From: Phlebotomus papatasi
Taxonomy: Eukaryota; Arthropoda; Insecta; Diptera; Psychodidae
Direction of reading: 5' to 3'
Assembly (NCBI RefSeq): GCF_024763615.1
Contig: NC_077223.1
Location: forward strand, 92,070,627-92,134,626
Length of the DNA: 64,000 nucleotides
Shown: piece by piece, positions 1-13,009 of the stretch
How positions within the stretch are numbered: position 1 is the stretch's first letter
Layout: each line of letters begins with the position of its first letter
Position numbers and translations under genes: made by a program
Notes under the pieces: generated by a model
Told to the model about the DNA's origin: nothing
What the model saw: the letters and a program-made list of their open reading frames with translations, nothing else
The model's database searches: none

Positions 1-1553
1 ATCTAGCAATATCTGAGCCACTGTTGATGAAAAGTGGAAGGTGTTTTGTGGAATAATTGTTGGCAATTTGTCCATATAATGTTGGTACACACTGGTGCTC
101 TTAAGAGAGATTCTTGTAGCAATGAGGAAACTAGAAGATGCCGTTAGCACAAATTATTAGGTTTATTCCCCATGGCAATTAAACACACACTGATTACTTT
201 GCCGTGAGTCCTTTTTTGGGTTGTATTAAATTGAGCAAAATTAATTCTATTTGTACACTCTGTAGTGATTCAACACGTTTTTCATTTTGATTAAATTAAC
301 AGGATTTGCTTAGGATTGGTAGTGTATTTAGCATGCAGTATATAATAAATAGTAAAAGTATGTCGCAGATGTAATTGATTCAGGCTACCATTCAGGTGAT
401 CGTTAGTCGATAGAAAAGTGATATGTTCAATTTATTCATGGAAAATTAATACATGAATTGTGGTGTCTGTGGCAGTTATTCAATTGATCATGATGTAGTG
501 GCTGAGCGTGAGCTTTCATTCTTTACTCATTGAGCTTGGATGATTGGAAAAAGAGTTGGAGGTAATCAAGCAGATTAAAATTCATCCAGTGGGAACAATC
601 AATAATTTACAGGCATCCGAGGGATGAATAAAAAATGCCCAGCTCCAGTATAATTTCCTCACCCTTCATTCCAGATTTACTTGTGTATGGGCAAAAAAAA
701 TGTACTCAATTGGTTGGTCACGGTGAATGAGATGAGTCTCTACGGTGTTGTATCCCGTGGTGTAAATTTTACATTAAATTCCTGTCAGTTTTTTTTTACT
801 GTAATTCCCAGCTCATGATGCCCCAATCAAAAGTGTAATTTGAAGCGAATTGACAGAATAATAATGGCAAAAAGTATGAATGAAAATGCCATGCTAAAAG
901 TGATTGAAGATATCTTGACGAATTCATTTCAATTTTACCTTCAATGAAGACATTAGTTGAGGATCACGCATGAAAAGGTTCACCAGGAAAGGGGCAAAAA
1001 CATCCCATTTTGAGTAATACACCAAAGATAGAAGAATAAAATCATGAAAATACCCATTATTCATACTTGGTTATTGACCCACGTACACTATTCGTCTCTT
1101 ATCACGAAATACTTTGCATAAAATCTTCATGGAAAATCAACATTTTGCGTGAGAATTTCTTCTACTGTAGCACTTTTTGGCGTACAACCCGTCACACAAA
1201 ATGTAATGTGATAAAATCACACAACTACTCATATGAAATCATACACTGTTGGAATATGAAACAACATTGTGACCTTTGCTATTTACTACTCAGTCCATTC
1301 TTTTTTACTCACCTACCTTTTGCTGAAATGCTTCGCGTACAATCCATGTGGCGTTGAACTGTTAAATGGTCTCGAAAAAATAACTATGGCCAATGGAAAT
1401 TGGCGGAATGCTCGAATTTACGAGTTTCACTATTCTTTTATGATTTTTTTACCGCGCTATTTTGGGCTCAATATTTATTAGGTTAAGGGGTAGAGTTGTT
1501 GTTTAGTGCAAGTATCTCATGTTGAATTCCTTTTTTTAGTAATAAAAAACAGA
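1..1553. other. AT-rich non-coding DNA, no feature recognised
   Basis: No open frame over 100 codons, no RNA gene and no repeat structure that I could recognise. The short ORFs have no family resemblance and many near-stop interruptions. Confidence 0.6.
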
Positions 1554-1835
1554 GGCAACCAAAATCCTTAAAGCCAAAATTCCAAACGCCAAAATCCCAA
1601 TAGCCAAAATCCCGAATGACAAAATCCCGAATGTTCAAAATTATGAAAGGAATGAAATTATATGGTGGATAATGTGGAATAATTTCCCAAGACACAGAAA
1701 ATTTCCCTTTGCCTCCAACAGGTGCGGATTCAATCGTGGGAGTAGCTATGATACTTTCAAGAAATCGGTATTTTGGCGTTCAGGATGTTGGCGTTCGGGA
1801 TGTTGGCTTTCGGGATTTTGGCATTCAGGATTTAC
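1554..1835. repeat. inverted minisatellite (GGGATTTTGGC-type units)
   Basis: Four to five degenerate 16-18 bp units reading CCAAAATCCCGAATG occupy 1554-1633. Units of the opposite strand (TTTTGGCGTTCGGGATG type) occupy 1765-1835. The two arrays face each other across about 130 bp and could form a hairpin. Both strands show short repetitive open frames (xDFG and WRSG motifs), which I regard as by-products. Confidence 0.7.
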
Positions 1836-1869
1836 ACCGCGACCCATAAGAAATTATTTGGGATTAATA

Positions 1870-2745
1870 GGGAAGACTGGGGCAAAAAGTAACAAAACGG
1901 ATATTTTATTTTTTTACAAGCTACCCTAGCGCCCCACAAAATTCTAATTAGTGCAGTTTTATAGGAAATTTACTGCTCTACAACTTTGTGTTATTTTCCT
2001 ATATTTTGAAAGGAAATACATTTATCGAGCTGTTTTCTAAAAGGAAGTTTTGTGACCATTCTCAAAAATGTTGGGGCAAATAGTACCAGGTATGGGATAT
2101 TATCACATTTTGATTTGTTTTATTACGAGCTTTCGTAAATTTAAAAAATAGTTAGGTGGACATATTTTCATAGGAAATTTATTCCTGTACACCTTTTCAA
2201 AACACCGTTTTCTTTATCTGAACGAGATAAGCGGTTTTCAAGCTATTTTAGAAAAAAACACACACAAGATTGCTAATTGTTTGACCAATGAAAACAAAAA
2301 GCGGCGAGATGCGTAAATGATGTTTCTTTTCGCCGTGAGACGTCAGAAATTGCTTCGGTCTTTGTTACTTTTTACCCCAAGTGGCCATTTTTAATAAAAG
2401 GATTTCTGGAGAAACGAATCTTTGTGAACTTCTAAAATAGATAGTGGTTTCGTATTCAAGGAATCCAAATCATTTAGGAAATACTTAACAGTGCATCAAT
2501 TTTGGAAAATAAATAGGTAAAAATTGATATCTATTGCAAGGAAAACATTTCAAAAATAGGGCTAAAAATTTCAATATTTTTTATTTTCTGAATTCCTTGT
2601 TCGAATTCCAAGAAACTTACGACTTTGAAGAAGGTCTATGGAGGCCACCTATGGAAAAAATTTCAAGCCGCTATCTCTTTTATCTTGGAAGATATTGAAT
2701 TTTCAAATTTTCAATTTGTGTCTTTTTACCCCAGTCAGTATCCCC
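1870..2745. mobile_element. 876-bp DNA transposon relic with TA target duplication
   Basis: The left end GGGAAGACTGGGGCAAAAAG (after TA 1868-1869) matches the complement of the right end CTTTTTACCCCAGTCAG...CCCC (before TA 2746-2747). An internal TTTGTTACTTTTTACCCC at about 2361-2376 repeats the end sequence in inverted orientation, suggesting a nested or rearranged copy. No transposase frame survives. Confidence 0.6.
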
Positions 2746-2749
2746 TACT

Positions 2750-2787
2750 GTTTGAACTGCATCCAGTGAGCTTCACTGCACTTAATT
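2750..2787 (+). mobile_element. fragment of the tRNA-derived SINE
   Basis: About 38 bp containing GCATCCAGTGAGCTTCACTG and the following CACTTAATTCC match the body of the SINE at 22431-22712 (positions 22536-22575) almost base for base. It is truncated on both sides and abuts neighbouring transposon relics. Confidence 0.65.
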
Positions 2788-2799
2788 CCACAATAGAGC

Positions 2800-3114
2800 A
2801 TTAGGTTTGCCAAACTCTAATGTGATGATGTGAAAAAGACTGGTAGAATTCCGGAATTGCAAGGAACTATAAGAATCAAGGTGGTTGATATATTACCCAA
2901 AGCTATATGTCTATATTTTTAGTCTTTTTTCAAAATATATGTATTAAGAATGATTTTAGGGAAAACAAAAACAATGAACCATCTACAAGGTCCCAAGCAA
3001 CACTTTTTAAAAAGAAGTAACAAAAAAAAATCAATCTGTTTAAAAAAAATGCATTTCAAACTAAAGACTTAGGCACTTGCATGCAACTAATACCAAAATT
3101 TAGTACTGTTGCCC
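2800..3114 (+). mobile_element. MITE, family with GGGTAAGTGTGCC ends (copy 1, decayed)
   Basis: Diverged but colinear with the complete copy at 16747-17173. Shared segments include GTATTAAGAATGATTTTAG, CTACAAGGT..AAGCAACA and GCTTGCATGCAACTA-like sequence, ending TTGCCC before TA. The left end is degraded and its boundary is approximate. Confidence 0.65.
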
Positions 3115-5570
3115 TATCATTAATGGTCATAGTGTACATCGGACTTCTGATAAGAATTTTAAGTTTTTGATCCTTTTTTTCTAGTAATGTTAAATGAATA
3201 TTAAAGGATTTGGTCACTGATTACGTAGAGAGTTATTATATGAGAAGAATATTATAAATTACAAAAATTTAAAATAAAAAAATAAACAAAACTTGTGTGC
3301 CTGCTTGCGAATCAACAAGAAGTCAAATTGTTCATTTAATGACCTGTAAATCCGATATTTTGTATTTCTGTTTCTCGGAGAAACTATGACTTAGTACAAA
3401 TAAAATGGACCTTGTTTGTATATACAAGGAATATCCATTTAGGCAGGGGCCCTTCAAGCCTAATAATAAATGAAGATATTTTTCACTGTTCCTTGTAAAA
3501 ATTTTGCAGATATTGCACCGCGACTTAAACAAATTTGCTCGTAGTTCTTGTATTATTTCGGCGAATATTATGAAATATGTATTTTAAGCTTTTAATGCAC
3601 GATATCGAAATATATAAGACTGATAAGTCAATTCTCTTTAGGAAAAAACTTGCTAACAGTCTTCAGTCCGTCTATGCAAAAACGTATGGAAAAATGAAAT
3701 GTCGAGAGGCCCCTGGCATTTAGGTATAGTTAGAATTCTAAAATTTATACAAAAATGAAAAAAAAACATTGGACTAAATTTGAAAAAAAAGCGATATGAA
3801 ATGATAGAAAACGCTTATCGAAAATGTAGATTCATGGGGGTCGTCGAAGAGTAGAATTTGATATCTCTAGCTCTGGAGCAGAAAAATGGAAATTGAGAAA
3901 ATACTGTTCATTTAATTATGCTAAAATATGATCATTCAGACATTAATAGTTGCAATATGAAGGTATCTCAAAATCGTAATGCTATTGCATTACTCATTGC
4001 TTTTTATGCAGAATGCGAGCAAAAACAGATAATATCCGAATAGGGAGCGCACAGAAATGTTACAAACACAAAGAGAGATTTAGCGAAAGGGAAATGAATG
4101 GCAAATACATAAAAATAATTGAGAAAATAGCATTTGAGAGGTTCACCAACAAACTCCAGTCATTTGGCCAAATGTGCAAATTAGCAATGAGGTCGATGGT
4201 TGTGTTCGAAAAAGAGCAAGAGAATCGTGAAAATTTGTAATAAACAAAAAAAAAAGATTGTGTGATTGTGTACAATTTCCATTCGCAAACATATTTTTAA
4301 TGAACATTTTAATTACGAGTGTGTTCAGCGGTTTTTCGGCACATTTCAGAATCATTACATGGCTATTCTGGGAAATAATTGTTTAAATTTATAACTAGGG
4401 GAAGGCTTTATTTGGCTCTTGAACTACCTTTTTATTTTTTTATTCTTGAATGTGTGCTTTTGAAATTTACAAAGTTCTTTGAAAGGATGTTGCAAGTATT
4501 TGGATATTAATTTGATTGACGTTAAACTTACATTATATTGAAGGTTGTATGCGTGATCTTTAAAACGAATCATGAGCTTTATTTACGACAAATTTTCTAA
4601 AGTGGGGGCAACAATGCTTTGGGATTTAAAGAAACCAGATAGAAGAGATAGAAGGTGAGAGGTTAAAGATATCAACTTGATGTTTGCAGGGTCTCTGTCT
4701 CTGTCATAGTTTTCAATAGATAGCGGTGCTCGGAGGAAGTTTAAATATTCTGAAAACTTGTAAAGGATTTGATAGGGCATTCAAAACATCCAGTAATACA
4801 AATTTAACAATTTGTAACAACTCTAAAAAGTAGTTGAAACAGCGTTGAAAAAAGTTTTGAACTAAAAGAAAATTTTTAGTTCAAAAGAACCAAAAATATT
4901 AGTTTCACTATCAATTTTTCTTCAATTAAGTACTCAAATATTTCAAGCTTAATTGAATCACCCATTGAGAATGTAGAGCCCTCCATTCATTCAAGTTTTC
5001 TGTACAATCTTAAACCATTCCGGTTTAAGTTGTATCGAAATTTAGCATAAACACAACATTAAATTCTGAAGTTATCTCCCATTAAATGCACAACTACTCA
5101 TAATTTACTATAAAAATGCAAATAAGTAGCATGAAAATTATCTAATGGATAGTAATAAAAATTTACAAATAGTAACCACAATACTCTTGTTGCTCTTTCA
5201 TTCATTCTGGAGTTTTGGTTCATACGAAGATAAATCTGCCGAAAAACCGTTGAAATGAGATATTATGGCGAAAGAGTATCAAGTTGTAGTCTCTTGTTCT
5301 TAGCTCCTTTCTTGCCGTCGCGGTGAACAATGGTTTTCTTGAAAAAGAGATATGTGGTTAGAGATTGTTTACCAGAGAAAACACAACGAAGAAACTTGAT
5401 TACATGCTAGTTTTTTATGACACACATACACTTCAGAAGAGCGATGGAAGTGCAAGAGATGGGTTAAAGGAAGAGAACCTGAAGACTTGGGTTATAGCTC
5501 TATCAGTACCGCCACTTGAGGTATATTTTTGATGCAAAAACGCACTACTCAAGTTTCCAAGACAGACTAT
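3115..5570. other. non-coding AT-rich DNA
   Basis: Only short ORFs (75 codons or fewer) without recognisable motifs. Scattered homopolymers; no confident repeat or RNA gene. Confidence 0.5.
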
Positions 5571-7208
5571 GCCCAAGTAACATTTTTTAAACAACACGGT
5601 AAAAACTTTTGGACACTGACCAAAATATTGGAACAAGTTTTTCTTGGAACAAATTTTTTTTGGAATAGATTTGTACCTAGAGAAGACATTTGTTTGTTCC
5701 AAAAGTTTTTTTTCACAGTTTTGTTACGAAATACAGTTACAATTTTGTTAGAGTTTTCTTTTGGAACTGTTTTGATACGGTGGAATGTCTACAAATTTGA
5801 GTTGATTTCGTTTTATACAAATTTATTTCTGAAATTTGGAACAGAATTTGTTGCATTCGGGTGTTTTGTTCCCACTGTCAGAAACAAATTTGTACATTTT
5901 TTTATAACAATATTATTCCTACATATGTAACATATTTGTTCCAAAAATTTTCGGTATCTGTGGACGAGGTAATTTTTGGAACGAATTTTTTACTCATATG
6001 GGGAATCTTTTTATTCCCAATGTTGGGAACAAATTCGTGTAAAAGATTTCGTCTTACAGTTAAGGCCTATACTTCAGTCGAGAATGATTTCGGTGGCGAA
6101 AGTTCATAAGGAACATCAAATAAAAATCAATTTAAGACTGTTTTATACAGACGCGTGCATGACGAAATCATATGCGAGTGCTGGCAGCAGGAGGGGAAGG
6201 GAATCTCGAATTAAAAAAGTGAAACCATGTAGCACGAAAATTGCCACAGATTTGGTGTCCTCCTCGCTTCGTTGGTGACGGGTGACTGAATGTGAGAGGA
6301 GGGATACGATTTTAGACTAGACAAGCTATTTTTTGGAACAACTTCGTTACTAATATTGGTTATCTTTTTCTTTCTCTTAGAAGATACAAATTTATTACAA
6401 AAATTTTCGGTGTCCGTGGACGAACTACTTTTTGGAACAAATTCGTTATTAATATTGATTATCTTTTTGAATCTCGTAAAATGAACAAGATTGTGCCAAA
6501 AATTATGGTGTCCGTGGACGAGCTAATTTTTGGAACAAATATGTGCCGAAATTTTTTACCGTGTAAATCAGAAACTTTACCTAATCGAAACGTAATTTGT
6601 ACGTTTTAAAAATTATTTCGGATACTGTAACTCTACTAACGTAAATCTTACACCATCGTTACCTTAGTAATTTATATTTAAATTTGATTGATTTTTGATG
6701 TGTTTTTTTTGCAAACATTATGAAAAAGGTATCGATTTTTTATTATTATAAGTATTATAAATTGTTAGTGTAATCTTAGGATTAATATATAGTCATTATT
6801 TGAGTGGAGTTTGCATTATGGTATGCTCCATTGTATGCGGGTAATTTGGATGTAAAATTGACAGATAAAAACCCGAAAATGAAGAGGGGATTTTTTTGAA
6901 TTTCTAGAGTGTTTGACAGCTGTCATCTGAATATTCTAGAGTCGGTATCTTAGAGCTGAGTACAAAAATATCTTTCAGAACGGCAGTGATTAACATATTC
7001 AAAAGAAAATCGAGGCAAAGCAAAACTAACGTTAGACTATCGTATTTCGTAAGCAAACTTAAGCTCCAGTCTGTTAGCGCTATTTACCGCTTTCAAAACA
7101 TTTTCAAAAGTATAACGATTTTCTGCCCAGTGACTGTATGAAGTTGGTTATATCCTAATGAATGTAAATCCTACTAGAGCTATTTTAAACTAATTTTGCT
7201 GCTTGGGT
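5571..7208. mobile_element. possible long repeat element with tandem ~100-bp units
   Basis: The left edge CCCAAGTAACATTTTTTAAA and the right edge (complement CCCAAGCAGCAAAATT, about 7190-7208) are imperfect inverted repeats. Inside, degenerate units of about 100 bp share GTGTCCGTGGACGAGCTA followed by TTTTTGGAACAAAT (near 5952, 6408 and 6509). A similar left edge occurs at 52624. The 133-codon ORF inside is Phe-rich and read from these repeats, so I do not call it a gene. Class and borders are uncertain. Confidence 0.4.
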
Positions 7209-8722
7209 ATGTTATTATATATATTATATAGGATACATAAACGCAATTATGAACATTTTTTGTATACCATCCACTTGTAGTCCCTTCAATCTTGTGGTTT
7301 TCTCTTATTCACATCCCGCACTTGCGTTTCTGCATCCAGCAGTTTCTTCTTTGTGATTATAATTGAAAACACTTTTCAATTCCAGAGGAAAAATCAACTA
7401 GCAAATTATGTTTGCTTGCATTCCAAAGATGCTTCAGTGGTATTAAGAGTGAAGAGAAAGATGCCACCGACTCTCTAGTATCATTCGGTTGATGGAACAA
7501 GAAGTTGATATAAGAAATCACTGTCATTATTAACTATTAATTCCATTATTGTGAATTCCTGTCTTCGTCTGGTGGAGACAGAATTTTTCCGCTCATTTTA
7601 TTCCTTTTTCCCTTATAAATTTTCCTCTAGCATAATTTTCTTCTCAATGATTTTCAATGCTCTCGAAGTGAAAATGGCAAATGAATAACTAATAAACCTT
7701 CAGTGAAATTGATAAAAACCTATTATACGAGAAATATACGATTAAACTTACAGATGTTAATTACACGTTTGCGTGATTTAATTGAGGAACTCTGTCTTAA
7801 CTCATCTTCAGTTCACACAGTAAAAAAGAAGTAATAAAAGAAAAGTCCCAGAGACAAGTTGAAGGTGAAGTGCAAGAAAATGGTTCAGTTACAATATTCC
7901 CATTATTGAGGTATTTGCAAGTATGATTGAAAGACATTTAAATAAAATCTACAAGATTTGCAAGCATTGCTAAAAATAGAGAAAAAAAAACAACATGAAA
8001 AACCTCTTTAATATTTCTCTTTTTACCTTCAATGATAACTTGTACTTTCCGAAGTAGCACATTTTACATTTGCAATTTTTCATTGCACATTCATACATAT
8101 AAAAAAAATCACTTGCAATATTTCCCCAGAGATGCTTTCCTGTCTGTGGTTTTCCTTTTGCGAGACGCCAGAAAGGGAGAAAAGCTTTGGTAAAATAGAG
8201 AAAAAGTGAAATAATAGCGGTGAATCGTGAAAGGTTGGTGACAAAGAGATGAAAATCATGCTCAAATGTGGAGTCTTCTCACATGAGAAATTTATCATAT
8301 TTTCACGAATTCGAGTTACTTCAGGTGACACAGATAATACCTTCACCGAGTGGATGTTGAGAGCCTCTTCACACGACACCCGAGGCGCAGTATGTTTGTT
8401 TTATTCATTTATGCAGACATTCCATTAAAACCAGAGGAATAATTGCTGTGTCGGGAAAAATTGCAAGAAACATGAGTTAAAAGGCTCGAACACGCCAAAA
8501 TGATCCCGTGTTGGGAATTAGTGGAGTTTGGCACTTTAAAAATGTCGTACAGGTACACTCAGAAAAATTGGCTGTGAAAGTTTGATGTTAGTAGGAGGAG
8601 TTAGAATTACACTACAATAATTTAAACCCATCTATTTTACCCTATTCTTTCTGAATTTGACAACGACAAGATTTATACATATTTTAAGAAATGTGTTGAA
8701 AATATGTGTTAAATTTACGCTA
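7209..8722. other. non-coding DNA, no feature recognised
   Basis: No convincing ORF, RNA gene or repeat. The 99-codon minus-strand frame at 8080-8379 has no family resemblance. Confidence 0.5.
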
Positions 8723-8975
8723 CACTGAGAAAAAAACGGGAGTGCGATTTACTTTTTTTCCTCATAACTTTAACATTTTTTAGGTGTAAAAATATATTAA
8801 CATTTTTTAATGTTAATTTTACACCTATTTAAGGGTAAAATTAACATGAAAAGTGTAACTTTAACCGTTAATACACCTAAAAAGCATAATATTTACACCG
8901 ATTTCGAATCAATACTGCAGGGTAAAATAAACATTTCCGGAATGTTATTTTAACTTTTACGGATTTCTGTCAGTG
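8723..8975 (+). mobile_element. CACTGAGA MITE, copy 1 (TA duplication)
   Basis: This 253-bp element begins CACTGAGAAAAAAACGGG and ends GGATTTCTGTCAGTG. It is flanked by TA on both sides (8721-8722, 8976-8977). The interior has a palindromic core built from GTGTAAAATTAACATT-type repeats and a block ACACCGATTTCGAATCAATA shared by all copies. It is one of four copies and non-coding. Confidence 0.85.
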
Positions 8976-9178
8976 TAGGAATTTGAACTATATTTTTAAC
9001 GAGTATAAATAAATAAATAATTAGGCATTATTATTTTCCTTGACGAAAATGGCTTCATAGGGTAAAATGGGGTAATTTGGAAAATTTACAATTCGGGACA
9101 TTTGAGATTTTCTCACTGCTTTAGAGATTCAAAAGGAAGAAATCTTTTCCTTTTCTTCTTAAACGTCTTTTTCTCCTA

Positions 9179-10036
9179 GGGTAAATTAAGCTAATTCAAA
9201 ACCTGCTCTAAATGGAAATTTTTCGCTACTCCAAATGAAAACGTCATTGTTTTCATGATAAATACAGTACTAAATTATTATATTTATATATTGTCTATAC
9301 CACAGTTTCATTATTTAGTTAATTTTGCTCCAAATAAAGCGAAAATCCATTCATATTCACAAATTTTAATTTGTTAATTTCTCGGAAAAATTAAAATTGA
9401 ACCTTTTCACTATCGATTTGATCGATCGACCATGTTTTCCAATGAAAAATACAATAAATTGACTGTTGTTTGTTCGTTTTGTTTAACATTTATGCCATAT
9501 TTCTGGCTAATTTTAGTTAAATAAAGTGCTAATCTTTATTGTTAACGGTATGCAAAGTTTTCAAATGAAATAATTATCTATTTCGTGAACAAAAAGGGGT
9601 TTTCTGAAGTGTCTGCAAATGCTTCAATAGGAAACCCCGGAAATATGATTTTTTGGAAAGATTTTCTTATTGTTTTAGATGGGAAAGGAGAAAAGACCAG
9701 GAATAAGAACAAATTCTGCACTCAAGAGCAACTCAACAAGGTTTTAGAAGCATTTCGTCGCGGTTTCAGTTACACTGTTTGTCTCCAATTAGAAAATTTC
9801 CCTTGTCTCCATTTGGATGAATTTGTTTCCAATAGCAGCATTTTACATTCGCGTATTTTTCTTGTATTTAAGAAGTTTTCAAATTATTTCTAAAGAATTT
9901 TCACTAAACAGTAACATTCTGGAAGAGTCAAGGAGCAAATTTATGTTATTTTCTTGAAAAAAATTGAACTTAATGTGTTGAATCTTCTGTCAAAGTTAAA
10001 GCGTCTCGAAATGGTTTTGAATTAGGACATTTACCC
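9179..10036 (+). mobile_element. pogo-like DNA transposon relic
   Basis: Ends GGGTAAATTAAGCTAATTCAAAACC (left, described here as two blocks GGGTAAAT and CTAATTCAAAACC) and its complement at 10011-10036 form the TIR. TA precedes the left end and TG follows the right. The 858-bp interior holds a 102-codon ORF with a pipsqueak-type DNA-binding motif. There is no DDE catalytic part, so the element is internally deleted and cannot move by itself. Confidence 0.6.
9585..9893 (+). pseudogene. decayed transposase N-terminus with psq-type helix-turn-helix
   Basis: The frame (opened here by a GTG; no confident ATG) contains FCTQEQLNKVLEAFRRGFSY, followed by a segment ending FPCLHLDEFV. This fits the pipsqueak/CENP-B-like HTH of pogo-family transposases: an acidic-hydrophobic first helix, a conserved Gly-x-Ser turn, then Pro, Leu and Val at the spacing of the recognition helix. 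The usual Ala-Ala pair and the Gly before Pro are lost. No catalytic domain follows; the frame stops after 102 codons. The location inside inverted repeats supports a transposon origin. I consider a host gene unlikely. Confidence 0.5.
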
Positions 10037-13009
10037 TGTTTTGCGGTACTTTTTATTAATAATTTAAAGTTTGTACTTTGAGGTGTTTTCGTAAAAATGG
10101 CCAGAGGAGATGGATCGTTCAGAATAAGAAACAAATAACTCGTAATAGGCAAATTTTACAAGAGAGCGATTTGAAGCTGAGATTTTACATGCGGAGTATA
10201 GGATTTTTTAGATTTAAAATCTCTATAACTTTGAAAATAACTATCTTTCAAGTTTAATATTCACAGGGAAGGTAGATGGTATAAAGGAGGATCGAAAAAG
10301 TGAATAAAACGATTTTTTTTAAAAAGTCGAGTTATTCATATTTCCTCAGTGTATATACCATCTTCATTCGAATCATCGTTTTGTTCATTCAAGTTTTATT
10401 TTTACCTTTGGTTGTGGTTAGCTTAACACATAAAATTTACCCTTAGAATTTTGAGGTGTCACTCCTATACTTGCCATAATTATTTTGAGTATTTCCATAT
10501 AACATTGTGGTAAAGCTCCATGTGATGTTTATTCGTAGAACTCAATCCAATTCCTTTGCACATGAATAAATTGATGGCAGAAAATCTTCTTACTTCCGTT
10601 AAAGTTGATTTTATAGTAAGAAATAAGTGAGTGATGGAGGAAATCTAGACAAAACTTCAACTATAAAGCCTCACTCAAGCGGAAGCTTTTCTGAGATAAA
10701 AGTAAGATATGCTGTCAAGCATTAAAAGGATGTTTGCATAATTCATGCAAATAAAAATGTATGTAATGTTGAAGGAAAAGCAATATTTTTTCCCTTTACC
10801 CACTGTCACCCTAAAACACTTTTCCCCCTTGCTTGGAAAAAAGAAAAAAGGGGGGAAGAAAAATCGCTGGAGTTCCCAAAATTTATCGGGAGCGACACTA
10901 CCACATGGCGTGCGTTATCAAAATCCAATAAGACTTAAGTTACTTTCTGTCGAATTCGTTATGGGTGGTCGTCGAATGGCCTCCCAGACACCGGAATCTT
11001 TGGCCCCGGGCACTGATTTTGGTTTGGGGTTGGATGGATCCCTCCGTGGCTTTGCTTTTCAAGGGGGGAGGGAGTGAAAGTGAAACAAACACAACTCTGT
11101 GCAGATTAAGAAAAAGAATTATGCTTGTTGTTTGTATATGAGGGAAAATCCACTTTTGGGTTGCATGGCGTTGAGAGATGTTGTTGCTTGTTTCTGAGAT
11201 AGCGTTGAGTAGGGGGAGGAAGCTTTTCCCATTTCCTGAAAAGGGAAAGTTTTTCTCGTCTCGACGATAGTGCTAGAGAGAAAATTAAGTGTTGATACAA
11301 TAGTTGAAGTTCATCATTCTCAGATAAGATCGATTGTGATAATTCTCTTAATTGGATTGCATTTTGGAAGCAATCCAACAAGTTTATGTCACATGATACA
11401 ATCAATGTCCAACTGAATGGGGATAGTTTTTCTATCCCAATCCCCCCCTAGAAAACAAAGAAATTACATTTTCGTTGGAAAATGTTCATTCTCTTAAATG
11501 AAACGAGAAGCTTTTGGTTGAAACCCCGTCTGTTGAATATTTAACTGGCTTCTGTCGCAGTTTTTTTTTGTATTTCAACTCACAAACACCCTAAATTTTG
11601 GGGAGAAGTTCATTGTGTAAGCCTCAGAGTCTATACATGCGAAAGTTTTTGGTAATTTAGAGTCTACCACATTATTTGGGACAACATTGGAAGCTAGGGG
11701 TTTGCGGGGAAAGCGAATATAATGGGTGAAGCTTTCTCAGGGAGAGGGATATAACTGAGAGTGACTGTAAATAACTGCCATTCCATGCAAGGGTGGATTT
11801 TACACCAGTTTAATACCACAAATTTGCCACGTTTTGGAGGCTTATGGATTGATTCATAATGAAATTAGGCTCACTCTCAATTTCCCTTCCAGAAGCCACC
11901 ACACTGTCGTATGAGACGGAGCTTTCCCTGGAGTTTCTCTAATTCGAGGATCGTGTGGAAATTAATTCGATAAATTCACCCGGCACTATTGAAATGGTAT
12001 TGAGACCCATCGGGATGTGATTGAGCAAACGAATGAGATAGAGCGGTTAAGAAGATTGGATTATGGTGGCTGGGATTCTTGGGGAAGCTTTTAGCGTTAT
12101 GTTTAAATGGAGTACTTTAGTTAAATTGCTATGCAAATGGGCGATAGGGATGATTTGTCGGTCAAATGAATCCGAAAATACACCATACGGCCCAAGATTA
12201 ACTTAGTTTCAATTTGAGAGCTTAATTTAAACGCACGTTGATGTTATGTTTTAATTGAAAACTTTCTTCTATATTAATGTAATATGGGGTGAACTTCCAG
12301 AGAGATAAGAGGTTATGCGGTTTGGGTAAAGTTATGCTTATAGGTGTACAAAAATTAACGGTAATGAGTTTAAGGGTAACCTTTCTTAGGGCGCTAAAAA
12401 TCCATACATTCTAGTTCTGAAAATTAATTTTTCTTTGAAAATCAAATTTTTTTTTTCTGAAACTATTCTGAAAGTCTAAATTATTTTTGTGAAAAGAATT
12501 AAGCTAGAATATAACAGCTTTGCCAAAAAGTAAAAGATAAAAAATAAGTTTGAAAAAATGAGTTTTCCTACATTTGATACTTTTTAAAAATAAAATAAGG
12601 GTTAAAATCAATGCTAAGGCAGCAATGGACACATTCAAAATAAATTTGTTACTTTCTGAAAATTTGATTTAATATGTAAACCACAGGCAATTTATTCATT
12701 CTAAAAGAATTTCTCTATTTAGAACTAGATTTGCTAGATTATTCAAATCGCTGGTATCCTTAATAAATAAATAAAAAAGAAAGCAAAAGGCATGAGCTAA
12801 TTTTTAAGCCCACAACTAGTTACCTTTACTATTTTATTTTTAAAAATATTTTTTGATAGTAATGTTTAATTTTAAACTATAACAAAACCTTGGATTAACT
12901 CTAACAAGAATTCCAAATTCCGCAAAATCTTACAAAATTATAAATATGGCAGAATAGCAGCCTAAATGCTTAAAACATTTTTAATAATCTAACTTAAATG
13001 AAAATGGTA
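10037..13009. other. non-coding DNA with a GC-richer block
   Basis: Mostly unremarkable. 10830-11090 and 11400-12100 are noticeably less AT-rich, with G runs. The 110-codon ORF 10745-11077 has no recognisable domain. An untranslated first exon or promoter of stan could lie here, but nothing shows it directly. Confidence 0.35.

Noticed and set aside
5529..5930. 133-codon Phe-rich ORF
   Set aside because: Explained by T-rich repeat units; no protein family resemblance.
10745..11077. 110-codon ORF as a gene
   Set aside because: No domain, low-complexity Lys/Gly run, no supporting splice or start context.
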